Assembly (NCBI GenBank): GCA_001931905.2
Contig: MSJI02000551.1
Location: forward strand, 1 to 64,000
DNA: 64,000 bases
Source of the DNA: Cladosporium sp. IMV 00045
Lineage: Eukaryota > Ascomycota > Dothideomycetes > Cladosporiales > Cladosporiaceae
Direction of reading: 5' to 3'
Positions 43,161 through 54,877 of this stretch are shown one piece after another (within the stretch, counting starts at the first letter, position 1; each line of letters opens with the position of its first letter). The notes beneath the pieces are model-generated. The model was not told the DNA's origin, searched no databases, and saw only the letters and a list, made by a program, of their open reading frames with translations. The position numbers and the translations under genes are program-made.

Positions 43161-44921
43161 CTTGAAGAATGACTCTAAGTCGATCGATAGACTTTCAACA
43201 CGTTAGCTGCCCAGCTAGACAGAGTATCTCTAGATCGACAACAGTCTCTACAGCCTGAATAACGAGTATGAAAGAAACAGGCTCAGGCGCTCATTCCATG
43301 AGAGAAGTCCAGAGACGGAAGCTGGTGACAGCAGCCTTATAAAGTGACAGCTGCGGGCCAGATCAAGTCATGCTTTTCTACCTCGTGGCACACACATGAT
43401 ATGCGACCACGGCAGATGCATCGAGAACAGAAGCAAACCTCCTAGTCCAGCATCGGTAATTCGGTTGCACCTCACAGGTCGTGCGGAGTATCTTCATGGC
43501 ACCTGCCGCTGAGCCCTTGAGAACCCCGGTCAAGGCGTACTCGTGACTTACCATGAATCAGTGTTGGCATGCTTGCGATCCAGGGCAACGAGCAATGAAA
43601 GAAGACAGTGGCACCGCAGTATGGTGATCCATTAGTATACGATATGAGCGCGAGCTGTAGCATTGTTTTCCAAGACCAGGCTCGTCGATATATGTGGAAG
43701 CCGGCGGTATCGACAACTGTGTTCAGCCCGGCAGATATCAAAACACACTTGCCGTCCGGCGAGAGCATTTTGTATGTACCTAGCTTGAAAGAAAGGATCC
43801 TGAAGTGAGTGAGAGAGAACAAGCTTTCGCCACGTTCTTCCCCGCATTCAAGATGTTCTCCGAATATTTGAAGAGATATTGCGTCCAATGTGGGATTGTT
43901 CAGCCTTCAAACTTTCCGGAAAGAGCTGACTCGTCGCCGTCGGCAGTTTGCCTGATCAGAGTCCTCCAAACAGCGCTGTGATCGTGATAAGGCAAAAGAC
44001 CGAAACAGCAATGGGACATTCAGACATCAGCGGCTGATGCAGTCCGTCCATCTCACTTAATTAGCAAACGGAAAGCCACAAGCATTGGCGACAACAATCG
44101 CCTAACAGAGGAGCTTCGCAATTACGGCGCTTGTTCACCTTGGAATCATCGCACCATGTACGTGGTCAACACCAGACATGATCTGAATCTCGTGTGATGA
44201 AGAGAAGTCTAATGTGGATTGGTGAGCTTGATTCTTGCAGTTTGTCCAGCTTCAAGGGGTTGGGTGGTGTGGGGTGTTACGCGTCAAACTCCGGATCTCG
44301 CTTATCGCGTTTTCGACAACCATCTTCAAAAATGATGCCGCCTGTGGCCTCCGTGTTGGTCGGATGAATTGTCGCCGAGCCGTCTCTATCAGAGTCGCAG
44401 TTAAGGCTTCGTATATTTGAGTGCGCTTTGATCACCACTCACAAGATCGTGATTTCCTCCAGCAAAGCGGCTCGAGCGGAATCAAATCATGCCTCCCGCA
44501 CTTGGGACGCTCTACCCCTGAATGATATGTCGGGGAGAGGGGGAAGGGAGTCGCCTTCTTCGTTCTCGAAAAGACTGTCAGGGAGCATTGCAACCCAGCA
44601 ACTTCAGTGGCATCCATCATGAAAGCATTGTTGACGACGGGAGAGCGGGAAGCTTATAGTAACCTCACCTAATTTTAGCTAGGCAAACAGCCTTTCCCAT
44701 CGCCTTGGGCTCATCAATTCCTTCTCACAAGAAATGTCATTCTATGAATGAGTATGGTGCATATGGCGACCTAAGCCGAAAAGAGCCCACTGAGCCGAGA
44801 CATTCTCCACGCCCTATGGACAATTGCTGATGTAATCCGGCAGGCAACTTAGGCTCCGGTACAGAAGCATACCTTCTCTTTTAGGCGCATACTTCATCAA
44901 AACAACTGTGAACGTGTGACC
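43161..44921. promoter_or_regulatory. 1.76-kb divergent region between MFS and flavin-reductase genes
   Basis: Holds both promoters. A plus frame at 43608..43808 and a minus frame at 43472..43888 overlap and have no domain. CGG/CCG triplets at close spacing, such as CGGTAATTCGG near 43456 and CCGTCGG near 43937, could suit zinc-cluster regulators but are too common to prove anything. Confidence 0.35.
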
Positions 44922-45962
44922 ATGTATCTGAGGAGACTGTCAAATAGATGCCATAAGCTAACTGCGGGCCGACATTGGTGAGTTTCTTTCATATCCGAAT
45001 GTTAATACTGAAGTCCTGACCACGCTGTCTGCCCGTGTAGTATCTCACCAAGGGTATCGGACATCTTATATCGAAGAAACGCTAGCACGCACTCCCAAGA
45101 AACTCCGGCACCAGTCGATTATACCTCTTTGGACAACAACACCACTCCAAAGTTGCCGTGGAAGACCGCTGGATCAATCTCTGTCACAGAAAGCCCTGAT
45201 CCCAAATGGAGATATGGATCTGGTGCCACTGACAATGGCGAATCTTTGAGTAAAACTCACATTGAGATTGATCCGTTTGAAGAGGGAAGGCCGATGTTCC
45301 ACAACTATTCGCTTCTCGTCTCTGGAATTGTCCCTCGGCCCATTGGCTTCGTCAGCACAATGTCGAAAGACGGCAGGAAAAACCTTGCACCGTTCAGCTA
45401 CTTCCAATGCGTCGATCACGATCCTCCAGTATTCGTGATAGGGTTCTCCGGTCGTCCTGATCGCCCCAAGGATACTTTGACGAATCTCGAAGAAACCGGA
45501 GAGTGCAGCATAAACATCGTATCGGAACACATGATTGAAGCAGTCAATGCTTCATCTGTGGATGCACCCCGGGGCACTTCCGAATGGGTGATATCAGGTT
45601 TGCATCAAGCTCCCAATAGCACAGTCAAACCGCCTCGCGTGCAAGAATCGATATTCTCGATCGAGGGTCGTTTAATTGACGTCGTGGAATACAAAACATC
45701 GCGACCCGCGACAAGAAACCACGGAAAGCTGGCGATCATTGAGGCATCGCGCTTCTGGGCCAGGGAGGATGCCATTGATGAAGAGCGAAAGGTTCTAGAT
45801 TTAAACGTGCTTAGACCGATTGGGCAGCTAGGAGGCAAGTCATACGCAAGGATTTCAGACACGTTTGAGGTTGCAAGACAAAGCTGGAGGCGGGCGATGG
45901 AGAGCGACGGACAAAGACTGATGAGACTCACGGAAGAGGAGACTGGAAGCTCAGTACGATGA
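44922..45962 (+). CDS. Flavin reductase-like (DIM6/NTAB family) protein, likely mitochondrial
   Basis: Two exons, 44922..44977 and 45041..45962, with a 63-base intron (GTGAGT..GTGTAG), give 325 aa. The first exon supplies MYLRRLSNRCHKLTAGRH, Arg/His-rich without acids, which looks like a mitochondrial presequence; the family core does not need it. The core is the FMN-binding split barrel: YSLLVSGIVPRPIGFVSTMS, NLAPFSYFQCVDHDPPVFVI and GECSINIVSEHM. Such proteins supply reduced flavin or act as small flavoprotein oxygenases. The frame alone could start at a TTG at 45129, but the spliced ATG start is much better. It is divergent to an MFS transporter, suggesting a shared regulon. Confidence 0.88.
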
Positions 45963-46144
45963 TATTTTACTTCACTTTAGTAACACCAGGCCTCTTTCTT
46001 TGGCGTAAAGCAGGAGGTGTGAATGCCTTGCACGTGAGCAGCCCCTCCTAGATGCTTATGAGAAGTACGTAATGCTTTGTTTCTCTTTCGCTTCTATTGT
46101 CTCAGCAGTATTCACACGTATTCACGTTCTAAAGCTGTAGTCAC

Positions 46145-47288
46145 ATGCAATCAAGCATGAAGCTTGAAGCACGTGCAGCTGCTGCCTCCCATCACTACCC
46201 ACCTCCGTATCCCAATGATAAGCTGTATCATCCTCATCTTCATCACCACCACGACATGAACCCAATGGCAATGGGAACAATGCAGTCCTCTGGCCCAGCA
46301 AACAATGACTGCATCAACGACGATTATTACAACCAACAAGACACAATCCTCGCCGCAGCTGCTTTGGAGGGCTCCGGCTCGGTGTTGCAGGAACACTACT
46401 CGTTTGAAGAGTACATTCACCGGAGAGGCACTTACCTGGGCAAGTTGCCAGCCTACTCCAACCTGCCAAACGCTTGCTTCATTGCCCGACGCCACGCTGA
46501 TGAGATCTTCGACGACGAGCAACAGCTCCTAGACGTCGAAACAGTCCGTTCCCGTGAGCTCGAGCATGAGTTCGATCCGTTGTTGCCTCTTCCCACCACA
46601 TCCAACACTGCGACAATCGACAACTTCAAGACTTGCCCGCCGCGAGATACGATCTACGAAACCGAGGACGGTCTTCTGAACAAGATGTCGCAACTTCCCA
46701 AGCGCTCAGCCGGCGACACTAATCGCGTGGCTTCCGCGATCTCTCCAATGGCCAGTGATGCTCTGAGCAATCAGAGGCCAATGCAAGCAAGCTATCAGCA
46801 GGCCACAGCTACGGGTGCAAATATTCCTTCGGTCGACTCAGATCTGGCCGATCTCGTCACACCAGGCTTGCAACAGCATGTTACGTCCTCCCAGTCCATG
46901 GCGGTCCAGCCTACTTATCATCCATCATTCGGTGCCAACTTCCACGCTCCACAGGCAAAGATGACTCCTGCTTTGGCGACTAGTCAGTACATGCCCTCCA
47001 ACCAAGATGTGTCACACATCGCCCACCCCACGTCGGTGAATGAGGTCGTTGCGACCAGGAACTCGATATTCCTCAGGGCCAGAAATGACTCCGCTACCGG
47101 CAACTCTGCACCACTCAACATCCCCGCCACCTCCAAGCCGCCACAATCCTTGCGTGTTGCCTGGGTTGAGTGAGGAGGATGTCGAGAAGCTTGGTCCGTA
47201 CGAGTGCACGGTCTGCAACCCGTGGGCTAGGAGATATGTTCTCATGAATTTGCGCAAGAACAACGGGAAGGTCAGCCTCCAGCAGTGA
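46145..47288 (+). CDS. His-rich protein of unknown function, apparent frameshift near 3' end
   Basis: The first frame (342 aa) opens MQSSMKLEARAAAASHHYPP, has a His cluster HPHLHHHHDMNPMAMGTM (possible metal binding), a structured-looking middle (EEYIHRRGTYLGKLPAYSNL, CFIARRHADEIFDDEQQ) and a Ser/Thr/Gln-rich disordered part. It ends at 47173, but the next frame carries a well-formed C-terminus: GLSEEDVEKLGPYECTVCNP followed by WARRYVLMNLRKN, with a CxxC pair, to a stop at 47288. The two frames overlap in 47040-47170 and no GT..AG intron joins them, so one indel is suspected. I do not recognise the family; the C-terminus looks conserved. Confidence 0.55.
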
Positions 47289-47491
47289 GCGCGTGATGGA
47301 GTGTTAGTGTTGTGATGGATCAAATCAGTGCAAGGTGACGAGAGACCAACCACGAAGCAAATGAGAAAAAACAGTTTTCGTTGAGGAAAATACCCCAGTG
47401 AAAGATAGCTGCAGTCTAGCCTGAATGACAATGAAAGTCAAAGTTCCCTCCAATCATGTATATGCACTCACCTGCTTTGAGTTGATGAGCA

Positions 47492-49490
47492 CTATACAAC
47501 TCCACGCTCACGGCCGCCTCCACTCTCCCTCAACACTGTTCCCGCTGCTACGCTACGCATGATTTCGTGCTCCTCTTTTCCAGAACCATCTCCAAAGACC
47601 TCATCAAGCTCCTCCAAAGTTTTGCCTTTCGTTTCCGGTACAAGCATGTAAGCCCATATAGCTCCGAGGAAGCAGAAGCAGGCGAAGAAGACGTAGGTGC
47701 CAAAGCCGGCGTATTCGATCATGGGAGGAGTTGCGACGCCCTGTCTTTTCGTCAGAACACATTCTGGACTAAAGTTTACGGAGCAAGAGTGGGGTTGTGA
47801 AGCGCAACCTACTACAATGAAGTTCGATATCCAAACCGTGGCAGTGGATAAAGCCACGCCTTTCGAACGTTGGCCGGTGCTGAAGACTTCGCTGGGAAGT
47901 GCCCAGGCTAGACATGAGTATGAGACGCCGTACATTAGGATGTAAAGGTCTGTGACAGGTCAGCTCAGTCTTGGTTAATCTAGTCTCCAGTCGTTTGCCT
48001 GAACTTACAAGCCATGGCTACGCAAGCCCAGCCAGCGACTGGATTACCGGGCCAGTCGTGAGAGTAGAGGCCGTACACTGCAACTTTGGGTCAGTATCAG
48101 CATATGGTTTGGCGGTCTTTGAACAAGATTGCGCAACTCAGAACGCCATGGCAAGATTCAAAGACATACAGCAGGCGATGATGATATAAGGCAACCCCAT
48201 TCCAATAGCGCCCCAAATCGCCAATGATCGTCGACCAATCTTGTCGATGATCACGAAAGCCACAGCAACCGCAACAAGCTGTCCAATGTTAAGTGTGCCT
48301 GCAAGGATGAGGGATAAGTCCTCTTGACCAAGCGAAGTGAACAAAGTAGGTGCGTAGTAGATGAACGCATTTACGCCTCCGTGTTGTCAGCATTAAATCC
48401 CAGCAACAAGTGACGTTCTAGCTCAGTACGTACCGGAGAACTGTTGAAAGAATGCAACACCGACACCAACAGCGGTGCGACGCCAGATCTTCGACTTGAA
48501 CAGATCCATCCACGTCAGGAACTCCAGCTTGACTCCAGACTGGCCAGGATGAGCTTTCTCCAGCATGACATTCTTGAACTCGATCTCCGAGAGGATTCCA
48601 CGCCATTCTGTGATCACACGCTCATCATCTGTCGGAAGCTGACGAAGCTTTGCCAGGCTGGTAAGAGCGTCCTCGTTTCGACCGACCAAAGCAAGCCAAC
48701 GTGGCGAGTATGGGAAGATGTGAATGCCGAGACCGATGCAAACAGCTGATACCATTTGAAGACCGAAGGCGACTCGAAAGCTTGCCTCGCCGTCGATATA
48801 TTGCGTACCATAAGAGATCCAGTAGGAGAGCACGACACCACTGACGATAGAGAGTGATTCCAGAACCAACAATGCACCGCGCAGTTGCGGCGGAGAGATC
48901 TCAGCAATGTACAAAGGAGCTCCCAGCGCAAGCGTTCCCACGCCGACTCCAGTGATCGTACGTCCAGCTACCAGGACGGCATAGTCAGGAGCTGCAGTCT
49001 GCATGATAGCTCCGATGTTGAAGATGACGGAGACCACAGACAAAGCCCACTTGCGAGAGATCTTGTCTGCCATCCAGGGAAAGAAGAAGCATCCGAGGAA
49101 AGCACCGAGCTCGAGCATACCCGTCATGAAGCCCTTCCAAAAGGAAGAAGACCCAGCTTCGGGATCTAGACGAGGATATGCTGCATGGAATTGCGGCATG
49201 ACATTGATCACACTGATCACACCTTGGTCGTATCCGAACGAGAAGCCGCCCAAGCTGGCCAGAAACGCAGCTCCGAAGACGTAAGGATTACTGGCCAGAC
49301 CTCTGATGCCACCGGGTCCATATGACACTGCATCTGCGAGGCGATCCGGGAAGTCTGCAGTGGGAAATTGTGTGATGTCCGACTTTGTGTTTGTGGTACG
49401 ATGCGTGGGTACCTGCTCGAGAGTCTCTGCACCAGTGTACTCGGGGGACTCGTCGAGGGAGGAATTTAGAGCATAGTCTTTGCTGTCCAT
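47492..49490 (-). CDS. Sugar transporter, MFS SP family
   Basis: Five exons give 572 aa: 49490..48434, 48376..48170, 48077..48009, 47949..47813, 47740..47492. The 72-base intron 47741..47812 has no in-frame stop, so unspliced reading adds 24 codons; splicing restores NFIVGVATPPM. PF00083 markers: FSFGYDQGVISVI in helix 1, the SRKWALSVVS loop, GVGVGTLALGAPLYIAEISP (PESPRWL replaced by YSPRWLALVGR), FFQQFSGVNAFIYYAP in helix 7, and VPETKGKTLEELDEVFG after helix 12. A plasma-membrane proton/hexose or polyol symporter is likely. The N-terminal 60 residues are polar. The neighbouring aquaporin and the amylase hint at a sugar theme only loosely. Confidence 0.93.
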
Positions 49491-50271
49491 AATGATAAGG
49501 TAAAATGAAACCTCTGTGGTTGAGAAGCAGGGAAAAGAAACTCAACTGTTGTAGTGCCTTCGAATAAGTAGCATTGAGACTTATTGCAGTCCCATATCAA
49601 ACCCCGAGCCTATGATGGACCGAACGCCAGACCTACCTTCCTAATGCTCACCTTTGGCAAATTTGAAGCCTCTCTAGGTCATACAAGGTTTGCAGTGAGG
49701 CTCCGATGAGACTGGGGCTCTGTGGAGGATAGATTGCAAAGCACGTGATTGGCTCTACCCTTTTGTGGAGACGTTCGTGGAGCAGCGAAGATCATTCGAG
49801 CGGGAACTATTTCCTTAAGTTGTGAACATGGCAAGTCTTCTTCTGTAAAGTATACTGTCAACATACTTGAGATGCATGGATCTCGCATTAATAATACTGA
49901 TTGAATGAGCCGAGGTTATCTTAGCCTCCATTGACGACCCGAAGCCGATTTGGATCGCCAAACTGAGGATGCATAGAACGGCAGGATCTTTGCCATTGCT
50001 AAGTATTCACTGCGCCGTCCCCTCCAATGTTTCAAGCAATGCAGAGTATTGACGTGCCCAGGGTTTTCCAGCGATATGCATCTATGCCATGGGCCTTCGA
50101 ACGTCAAAGGTGTGCTTGATGATGCTCGCTTGAACATGGGGTCGTGTTCTCTTCTCCCTTCTGATCTGGCGCCACTCGCCCTGGGGGGGGCTCATTGATG
50201 ATCGTGGGTAACATTGGCATGATCTGCTCCAGAGTCGTGGACGGCCGTGGCACCACTCAGCTTCACCAAAG
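49491..50271. other. Intergenic, sugar transporter promoter side
   Basis: About 780 bases upstream of the sugar transporter and downstream of the aquaporin stop. Contains a run of eight G near 50183-50190. If the aquaporin GTAAGT at its C-terminus is used as a donor, the aquaporin could extend into 50100-50230. No other gene seen. Confidence 0.4.
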
Positions 50272-51461
50272 TCAGCAACTGTCCGTCCACAATGCGATAT
50301 CTTGAGAACTTACATAACGTGGGTGTGCATCCTCGGCCGACTCCAATGCGTCATTTCCCTCACCCGGAGCGTTCAAGCCCTTTTCGAGGTCGTGCTCAGC
50401 GACGGGAGTCAGCATATGAGGTTCCTTTGGAGGTAGCGCTTGCGCTCTGGCAGGGACTGTGCTTGAATTGCTTATACCACGGCGGTGGCCCAAGACATTC
50501 TCGCCACGGATCGCCAGAGCAGTCTCCGTCTCAAGGGTCCTGACAAGCTTGTAAATTCCAGCTGCGAGGATGCTGCCCAGTATTGGGCCGATCCAGTAGA
50601 TCCAATGAAAGCCAGGAAAATGGTGAGTCGCAACGGCAGGACCAAACGAGCGAGCTGGGTTGAGTGACGCTCCAGTGAAGGGCCCGCCGGCAAGCTGCGC
50701 AACAAATAATGCCAGCCCGATGCCGATCGGGGCAATGAACTATTTAAAAACGGTCAGTATTGCCAACACCGTATGATTGAAGTCGCTTACCGTTCCCTTG
50801 TTCTTGTCGGCAGCCAGCATGAAGACCGAGAAAACGAATGCAGCCGTGAGCAAAACTTCGATGACTGTATCGTCGTTGTCAGTAAAGCTCAAGCGAGCGA
50901 AGGAAGATCGAACTCACAGAGTCCTCTGACGACAGATGTCCCGTGGCCAAGTAAAGTCTCCGCCTGCAGCTTTCCGGGCAACAGTCCACTGACCAAGCCT
51001 GCAGCAGTCATGCCGCCCAGAATCTGGCTGATCGCAACACCAAGGCCTCTCTTCCAACTCAAGCTTCCGACTAGACACATTCCCAACGTGATCGCCGGGT
51101 TGAACAGAGCGCTTGTGATGCGGAAGAAGACCCAGGCGTTGACCGCAAGCGAGAAGCTGACGCTGAGTGCCTGGTACAGTAGGCTCGCACTTGATGTATA
51201 TGTGGAGGCTGGAACAGTGGTGCCAGCAGCGGCCGCAGTGGACACGAGTGAAGTGTTGGCGACTTGGCACCCGGCGAGGGCAAAGAAGAGGAAGAAAGTT
51301 GTTCCAATGAATTCTGCGAGGACAGCGATGAGGGCGTTGTATAAAGTTTCAGAGAGCGGAAGCGAAAAACGCTCGCGAAGTGAGCGTTTGAGCTGCTACA
51401 AGATGTATGTTAGTCTCCTATCGCAGGGCTAGTGTCGTGGCAGACTTACATGCGAGGCCAT
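50272..51461 (-). CDS. Aquaporin (MIP family)
   Basis: Four exons: 51461..51450, 51395..50918, 50864..50791, 50739..50272, introns 51-54 bases, total 343 aa. The tiny first exon encodes MASH. Six membrane helices are visible; the two pore loops are ALFNPAITLG (N near residue 103) and GASLNPARSFGPAV, both with intact NPA and the selectivity-filter Arg after the second. The lack of the Asp of aquaglyceroporins (NPARD) suggests a water channel. The C-terminus of about 80 residues is cytosolic and Glu/Pro-rich. A strong GTAAGT overlaps codons near the end (after HPRY), so a further exon and another C-terminus are possible. Plasma membrane or vacuole. Confidence 0.9.
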
Positions 51462-51847
51462 CCTTCGGTCTCTATGTGAGGTTCTCAGAGTGGGTTTTAT
51501 TTTTGGGGAATGTAGAGTTGAGTGAGTGGTGCGAATTGAGAGAGCGAGGGTTGAGAAAGATGAGGATGGAGTGGTGAGGCGAGGTTAGGCAAGCACGCGG
51601 TGTGAACAATGGGAGGCAGGCGCATTTATGATCACATGCCAATCAACCAGATCCCAACTCCCAGCGTAGAGATTCGCTTGTATCACCAACATGCAAAGGG
51701 CATCTAGCATACGCGGTATTTTCCTTGCCTTGCAGTCTTTTGGCTGTAAACGATGGCATGAAGCCGTTCGGCGGGTCAATTGTAGTATTGGGTCATCGAT
51801 TGGAAGGGTAAGACAAGGTCGAAGGTGACCGCCGAAATAGATCAAGC
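51462..51847. other. Intergenic between aquaporin and F-box remnant
   Basis: 386 bases holding the aquaporin promoter. No gene or repeat seen. Confidence 0.45.
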
Positions 51848-53493
51848 TCATTCGTGCCAATCTAGTCCTGGTCGGAACCTTGGCCTCGCAACTCCTCGAG
51901 TTCTTGTTCCTGCTACGGCCTTGGCTGTTCCGAATTCATCCACTCTCCTAGACCAACCGCTGGCCTCAGTCCAACGATGGAGGACATACTCAAAGTTTTT
52001 TCTCAGATCGTCTCCGAACCGTTCAATGATGTTCAGTCCTCGCATATCATTCGCTGCAAGTACCCCTGAAAAAGGCCCCTCCAAGTCGCCACCAAGGTGT
52101 GTGAATGCAGACTCTTGTTCCGGATGAAATATCAGAATGTCATAGGTTTCTTGTAGATCTTCAAAGCGATATCTCTGCAACTTGGAGCCCACGGACGCCA
52201 GGAGACTGAATAGTTCATTGAATGATCCGTCGGAGACGTCGATGTTGATCAGGTCAAGCTCTCGTAGCGGGTCGGTATGCTTCTGCACGAAAGCAACTAG
52301 ATCTGCTATCCGTACACTGAGCCCACCTAGTCTGAGTTTGCGCAGGTATGGAAATTCCGCGAAACACGCAAGCTCATGCATATACTGGTGCCTGGATTTC
52401 CATTGAAGAGTTCCGCTGACTGTCTCGCTCGCCGGAATGCAGGGCTTGCCTAGTCTATACCAAGAGAGATCAAGGTACTCAAGGTTCTCGCATAACGCTT
52501 GAATCTGCACAAGACTAGCACAATGCTTTGAATTTACATTTTCCTCTTCCTCGACTCTCCTAGCTTTCTCCGCGAAAAACTCATCAATGGCGATCTCCTG
52601 CTCGCTATCGGTTAGTTCGTCATCGTAGACTGAGTCCTGTCCAGCATCAAGGCTCTTATTGTCCATTTTACGATCTCAAACGTTCAACGAGAGGGTCTTC
52701 AGACTCTTGAGGGTTTGTTGAAGTCCTGGGTATCGGTCTGTGAGCGCAGTGAAGGCGTCATGCAGCAAGCTGCAATTTGCCGACTGCTCGCCCCTGAGTA
52801 TTTCCAATGTTTGAATGACAACGCACTCCCAGACAGGGCTGTCACCATGGAGGAGAACACTTGTACTGCACGCTCGAAAACCAGCTTTTCAGAGCGCTTC
52901 CTTGCTTTGCCTGGTGGATGCCGAATGGTGGCATCATCGTTGTGAACGACCATTCCAAGTCGTAGGCTTCGAAGTCCGTGCAGTGGTCCAGTAGCAATGT
53001 TTCGGAATGACTGCGATAAGAGGGCCACGTCCTCACCTGTCCTCAGCATATCATCATAATCGGCTTGACGAAGCTTCAGTATCTGGAGATCCTCGTAGAT
53101 ATGAAGAAGCTCTTCGTCAGTGCAGTACCTCCCAAGGTCACCCTTTCCTCTGGGGGGATTGGGATGCAGTCGTTCGTATCGCAGCCAGATCTGACGTGTC
53201 TGGATGATGTCTTCCAAGCATGGAATGTCGTTGACTACACCGACAATGGTCAGATATTCAACAAGACGGCCCAATTGCCTGCCTTCCGACGTAGCTTGAA
53301 CAAAAGTTTTTAATCCGGGCCGAGTAAAGTCGACATTCTTTTTTCGGATGGAGTGCTTGAAGTGCCCTTGGACGCGTTTCTCGGCGATTTCCTTGTTGAC
53401 CAAACGCACATTTCGGACGTCGTCTAGTAGAAGGTACTCAAGTATCGTGTCTAGAATCTCATTGGCGACGGTGTCAAGGTTCGTCCCCGCCAT
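51848..53493 (-). pseudogene. F-box/LRR-type protein, broken by frameshift and stop
   Basis: Starts MAGTNLDTVANEILDTIL with an F-box (residues about 8-45, EYLLLDDVRNVRLVNKEIAE). A helical region and leucine-rich stretches follow (LRSLRLGMVV, LEYLDLSWYRLG, LRKLRLGGLS). The first frame is clean to about SMVTALSGS; from near 52830 the sequence makes sense one frame over (VVIQTLEILRGE, HDAFTALTDRYPGLQQTLKS), and that frame meets TGA at 52678..52676 before continuing MDNKSLDAGQDSV to 51848. So one lost base and one stop (CGA to TGA is the simplest change) split a gene of about 550 codons. F-box proteins recruit substrates to SCF ubiquitin ligases; this copy is probably decayed. Two separate short proteins are the alternative. 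Confidence 0.7.
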
Positions 53494-54877
53494 GCTCGTC
53501 TTCGGAATACTGTTGAGGCAGATGGAAGTATTTGCTTATTGCCTACTGTTTGAGCAATGTATTTGGGTACATAGGCTGATATATCCTCAGCAAAGACTTT
53601 TGATGTTCTCCAAACGACTTCTTGCAGGATTCAGTGATTTCCGAAAATTCAGTGATTCGCGGAAACAAACTTTGAAGTGACAGATGAGAGACAAAGAAGA
53701 GTGGGAAATTTCCCGAAGAAAAGGGTTGACGGACAAATACAGAAAACCAAGCCAACCAAGTTGTTCGAAACACGTTCTGCAACCCCGCCTCTCTGTCTAT
53801 CATTGGCTACTCTCGTGAGAGGCGTATGCGGCGTCCTTGAATAAATTGTTTTAAGGCGCTTACAGCACACGTTTAACGATGTAACGCCACGCCGAAGATC
53901 TCCTCATGCTCTTTCTCTGGGAATATCGACTTCAATCCAGATTCCTGGATTTGCGTTACCACAGTCATGAGTGTTAGATCGGGTCCACACTGATCTTTTA
54001 CAGCTGATGAAAAGTTTCGAAGTATCGACGGCTGGTCAAATCGGGTGTAAATGTTGAGACGAAAGGAAACTCCGTATCATGTACCGATATCAGCTAACCT
54101 GTGGGGCCATGTGAATGAACAGCGCAGTGATATGTTACAATGAAGTAGACATGAGAGAGTATGGACTTGCTCTGTTCTCTGATTCTTGTTGAAGCTGAGA
54201 CACAATTGATCATGCCAACAAATGCTCAGGGTGACTGCCCAAAGTATTGAAGGGTTAGGGTTGGGGTAACAATATCGCTATCAAGCAAGACAACTCTAAC
54301 GATTTCCTCGACCTTCGTTACGTTTGTGAGCTATGTCGAGCGCTATATCATAAATTGAAACGACGTTGACCCTCTAGACAAACGATTCAGATAAGGTAAC
54401 ACTTGAATCACGGTGATACATGCCAAATCAGATAGCCACGCAGGGATATCAGTATACTTCTACATTTCAGGACCGAGATTGAGTGAAACGACAGACGATG
54501 AGCAAGAGAGTGATTCCATCAATATTCCATTGAGCTACCTACACCCGTTTCCAAATCCCAGACAGCTAGAAAAAGACTGTCTCCAAAAGAATCCACGCTC
54601 CCAGAACGAAGCCGAAACCCCCAAACCCGGCAGTGGATATATAGTCGTAAAAGTCGTTAAGAAAAGCTTAATGCAAAGATACCCAATCCCACCAAAGAAG
54701 ACCCCAATCCCCATCCGTTCCGAAAATACCATGCCCAAAAAACGCCGCCCGTGCCGTTATACGCCATCCCAAACCGATCCATCAAAAAATTAAACGTATA
54801 CTGTAAGCCGTGTCCGTGATCGTCCGTCCTGTCCCATCCTGTGCTGTGTCTCCCCTCCATCTCCCCACTATTCCAAC
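53494..54877. other. 1.4-kb gene-poor stretch
   Basis: Between the F-box remnant start and the amylase 3' end. A 126-codon plus frame at 54413..54793 lies opposite the amylase 3' flank and is not convincing. Carries the GGGTTAGGG motif listed below. Confidence 0.4.
54252..54266. repeat. Telomere-like GGGTTAGGGTTGGGG motif
   Basis: One perfect and one imperfect TTAGGG unit, in the opposite orientation to the CCCTAA pair at 29990. Short enough to be a protein-binding site rather than a telomere relic. Confidence 0.5.

Noticed and set aside
47741..47812. 24-codon insertion in the sugar transporter
   Set aside because: GT..AG bounded, and removing it restores the family sequence; treated as an intron without stop.
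15797..52678. UGA recoded as an amino acid
   Set aside because: Several intact genes in the window end in TGA (OPT, rhodopsin-domain protein, the DUF3638 gene itself), so TGA is an ordinary stop here.
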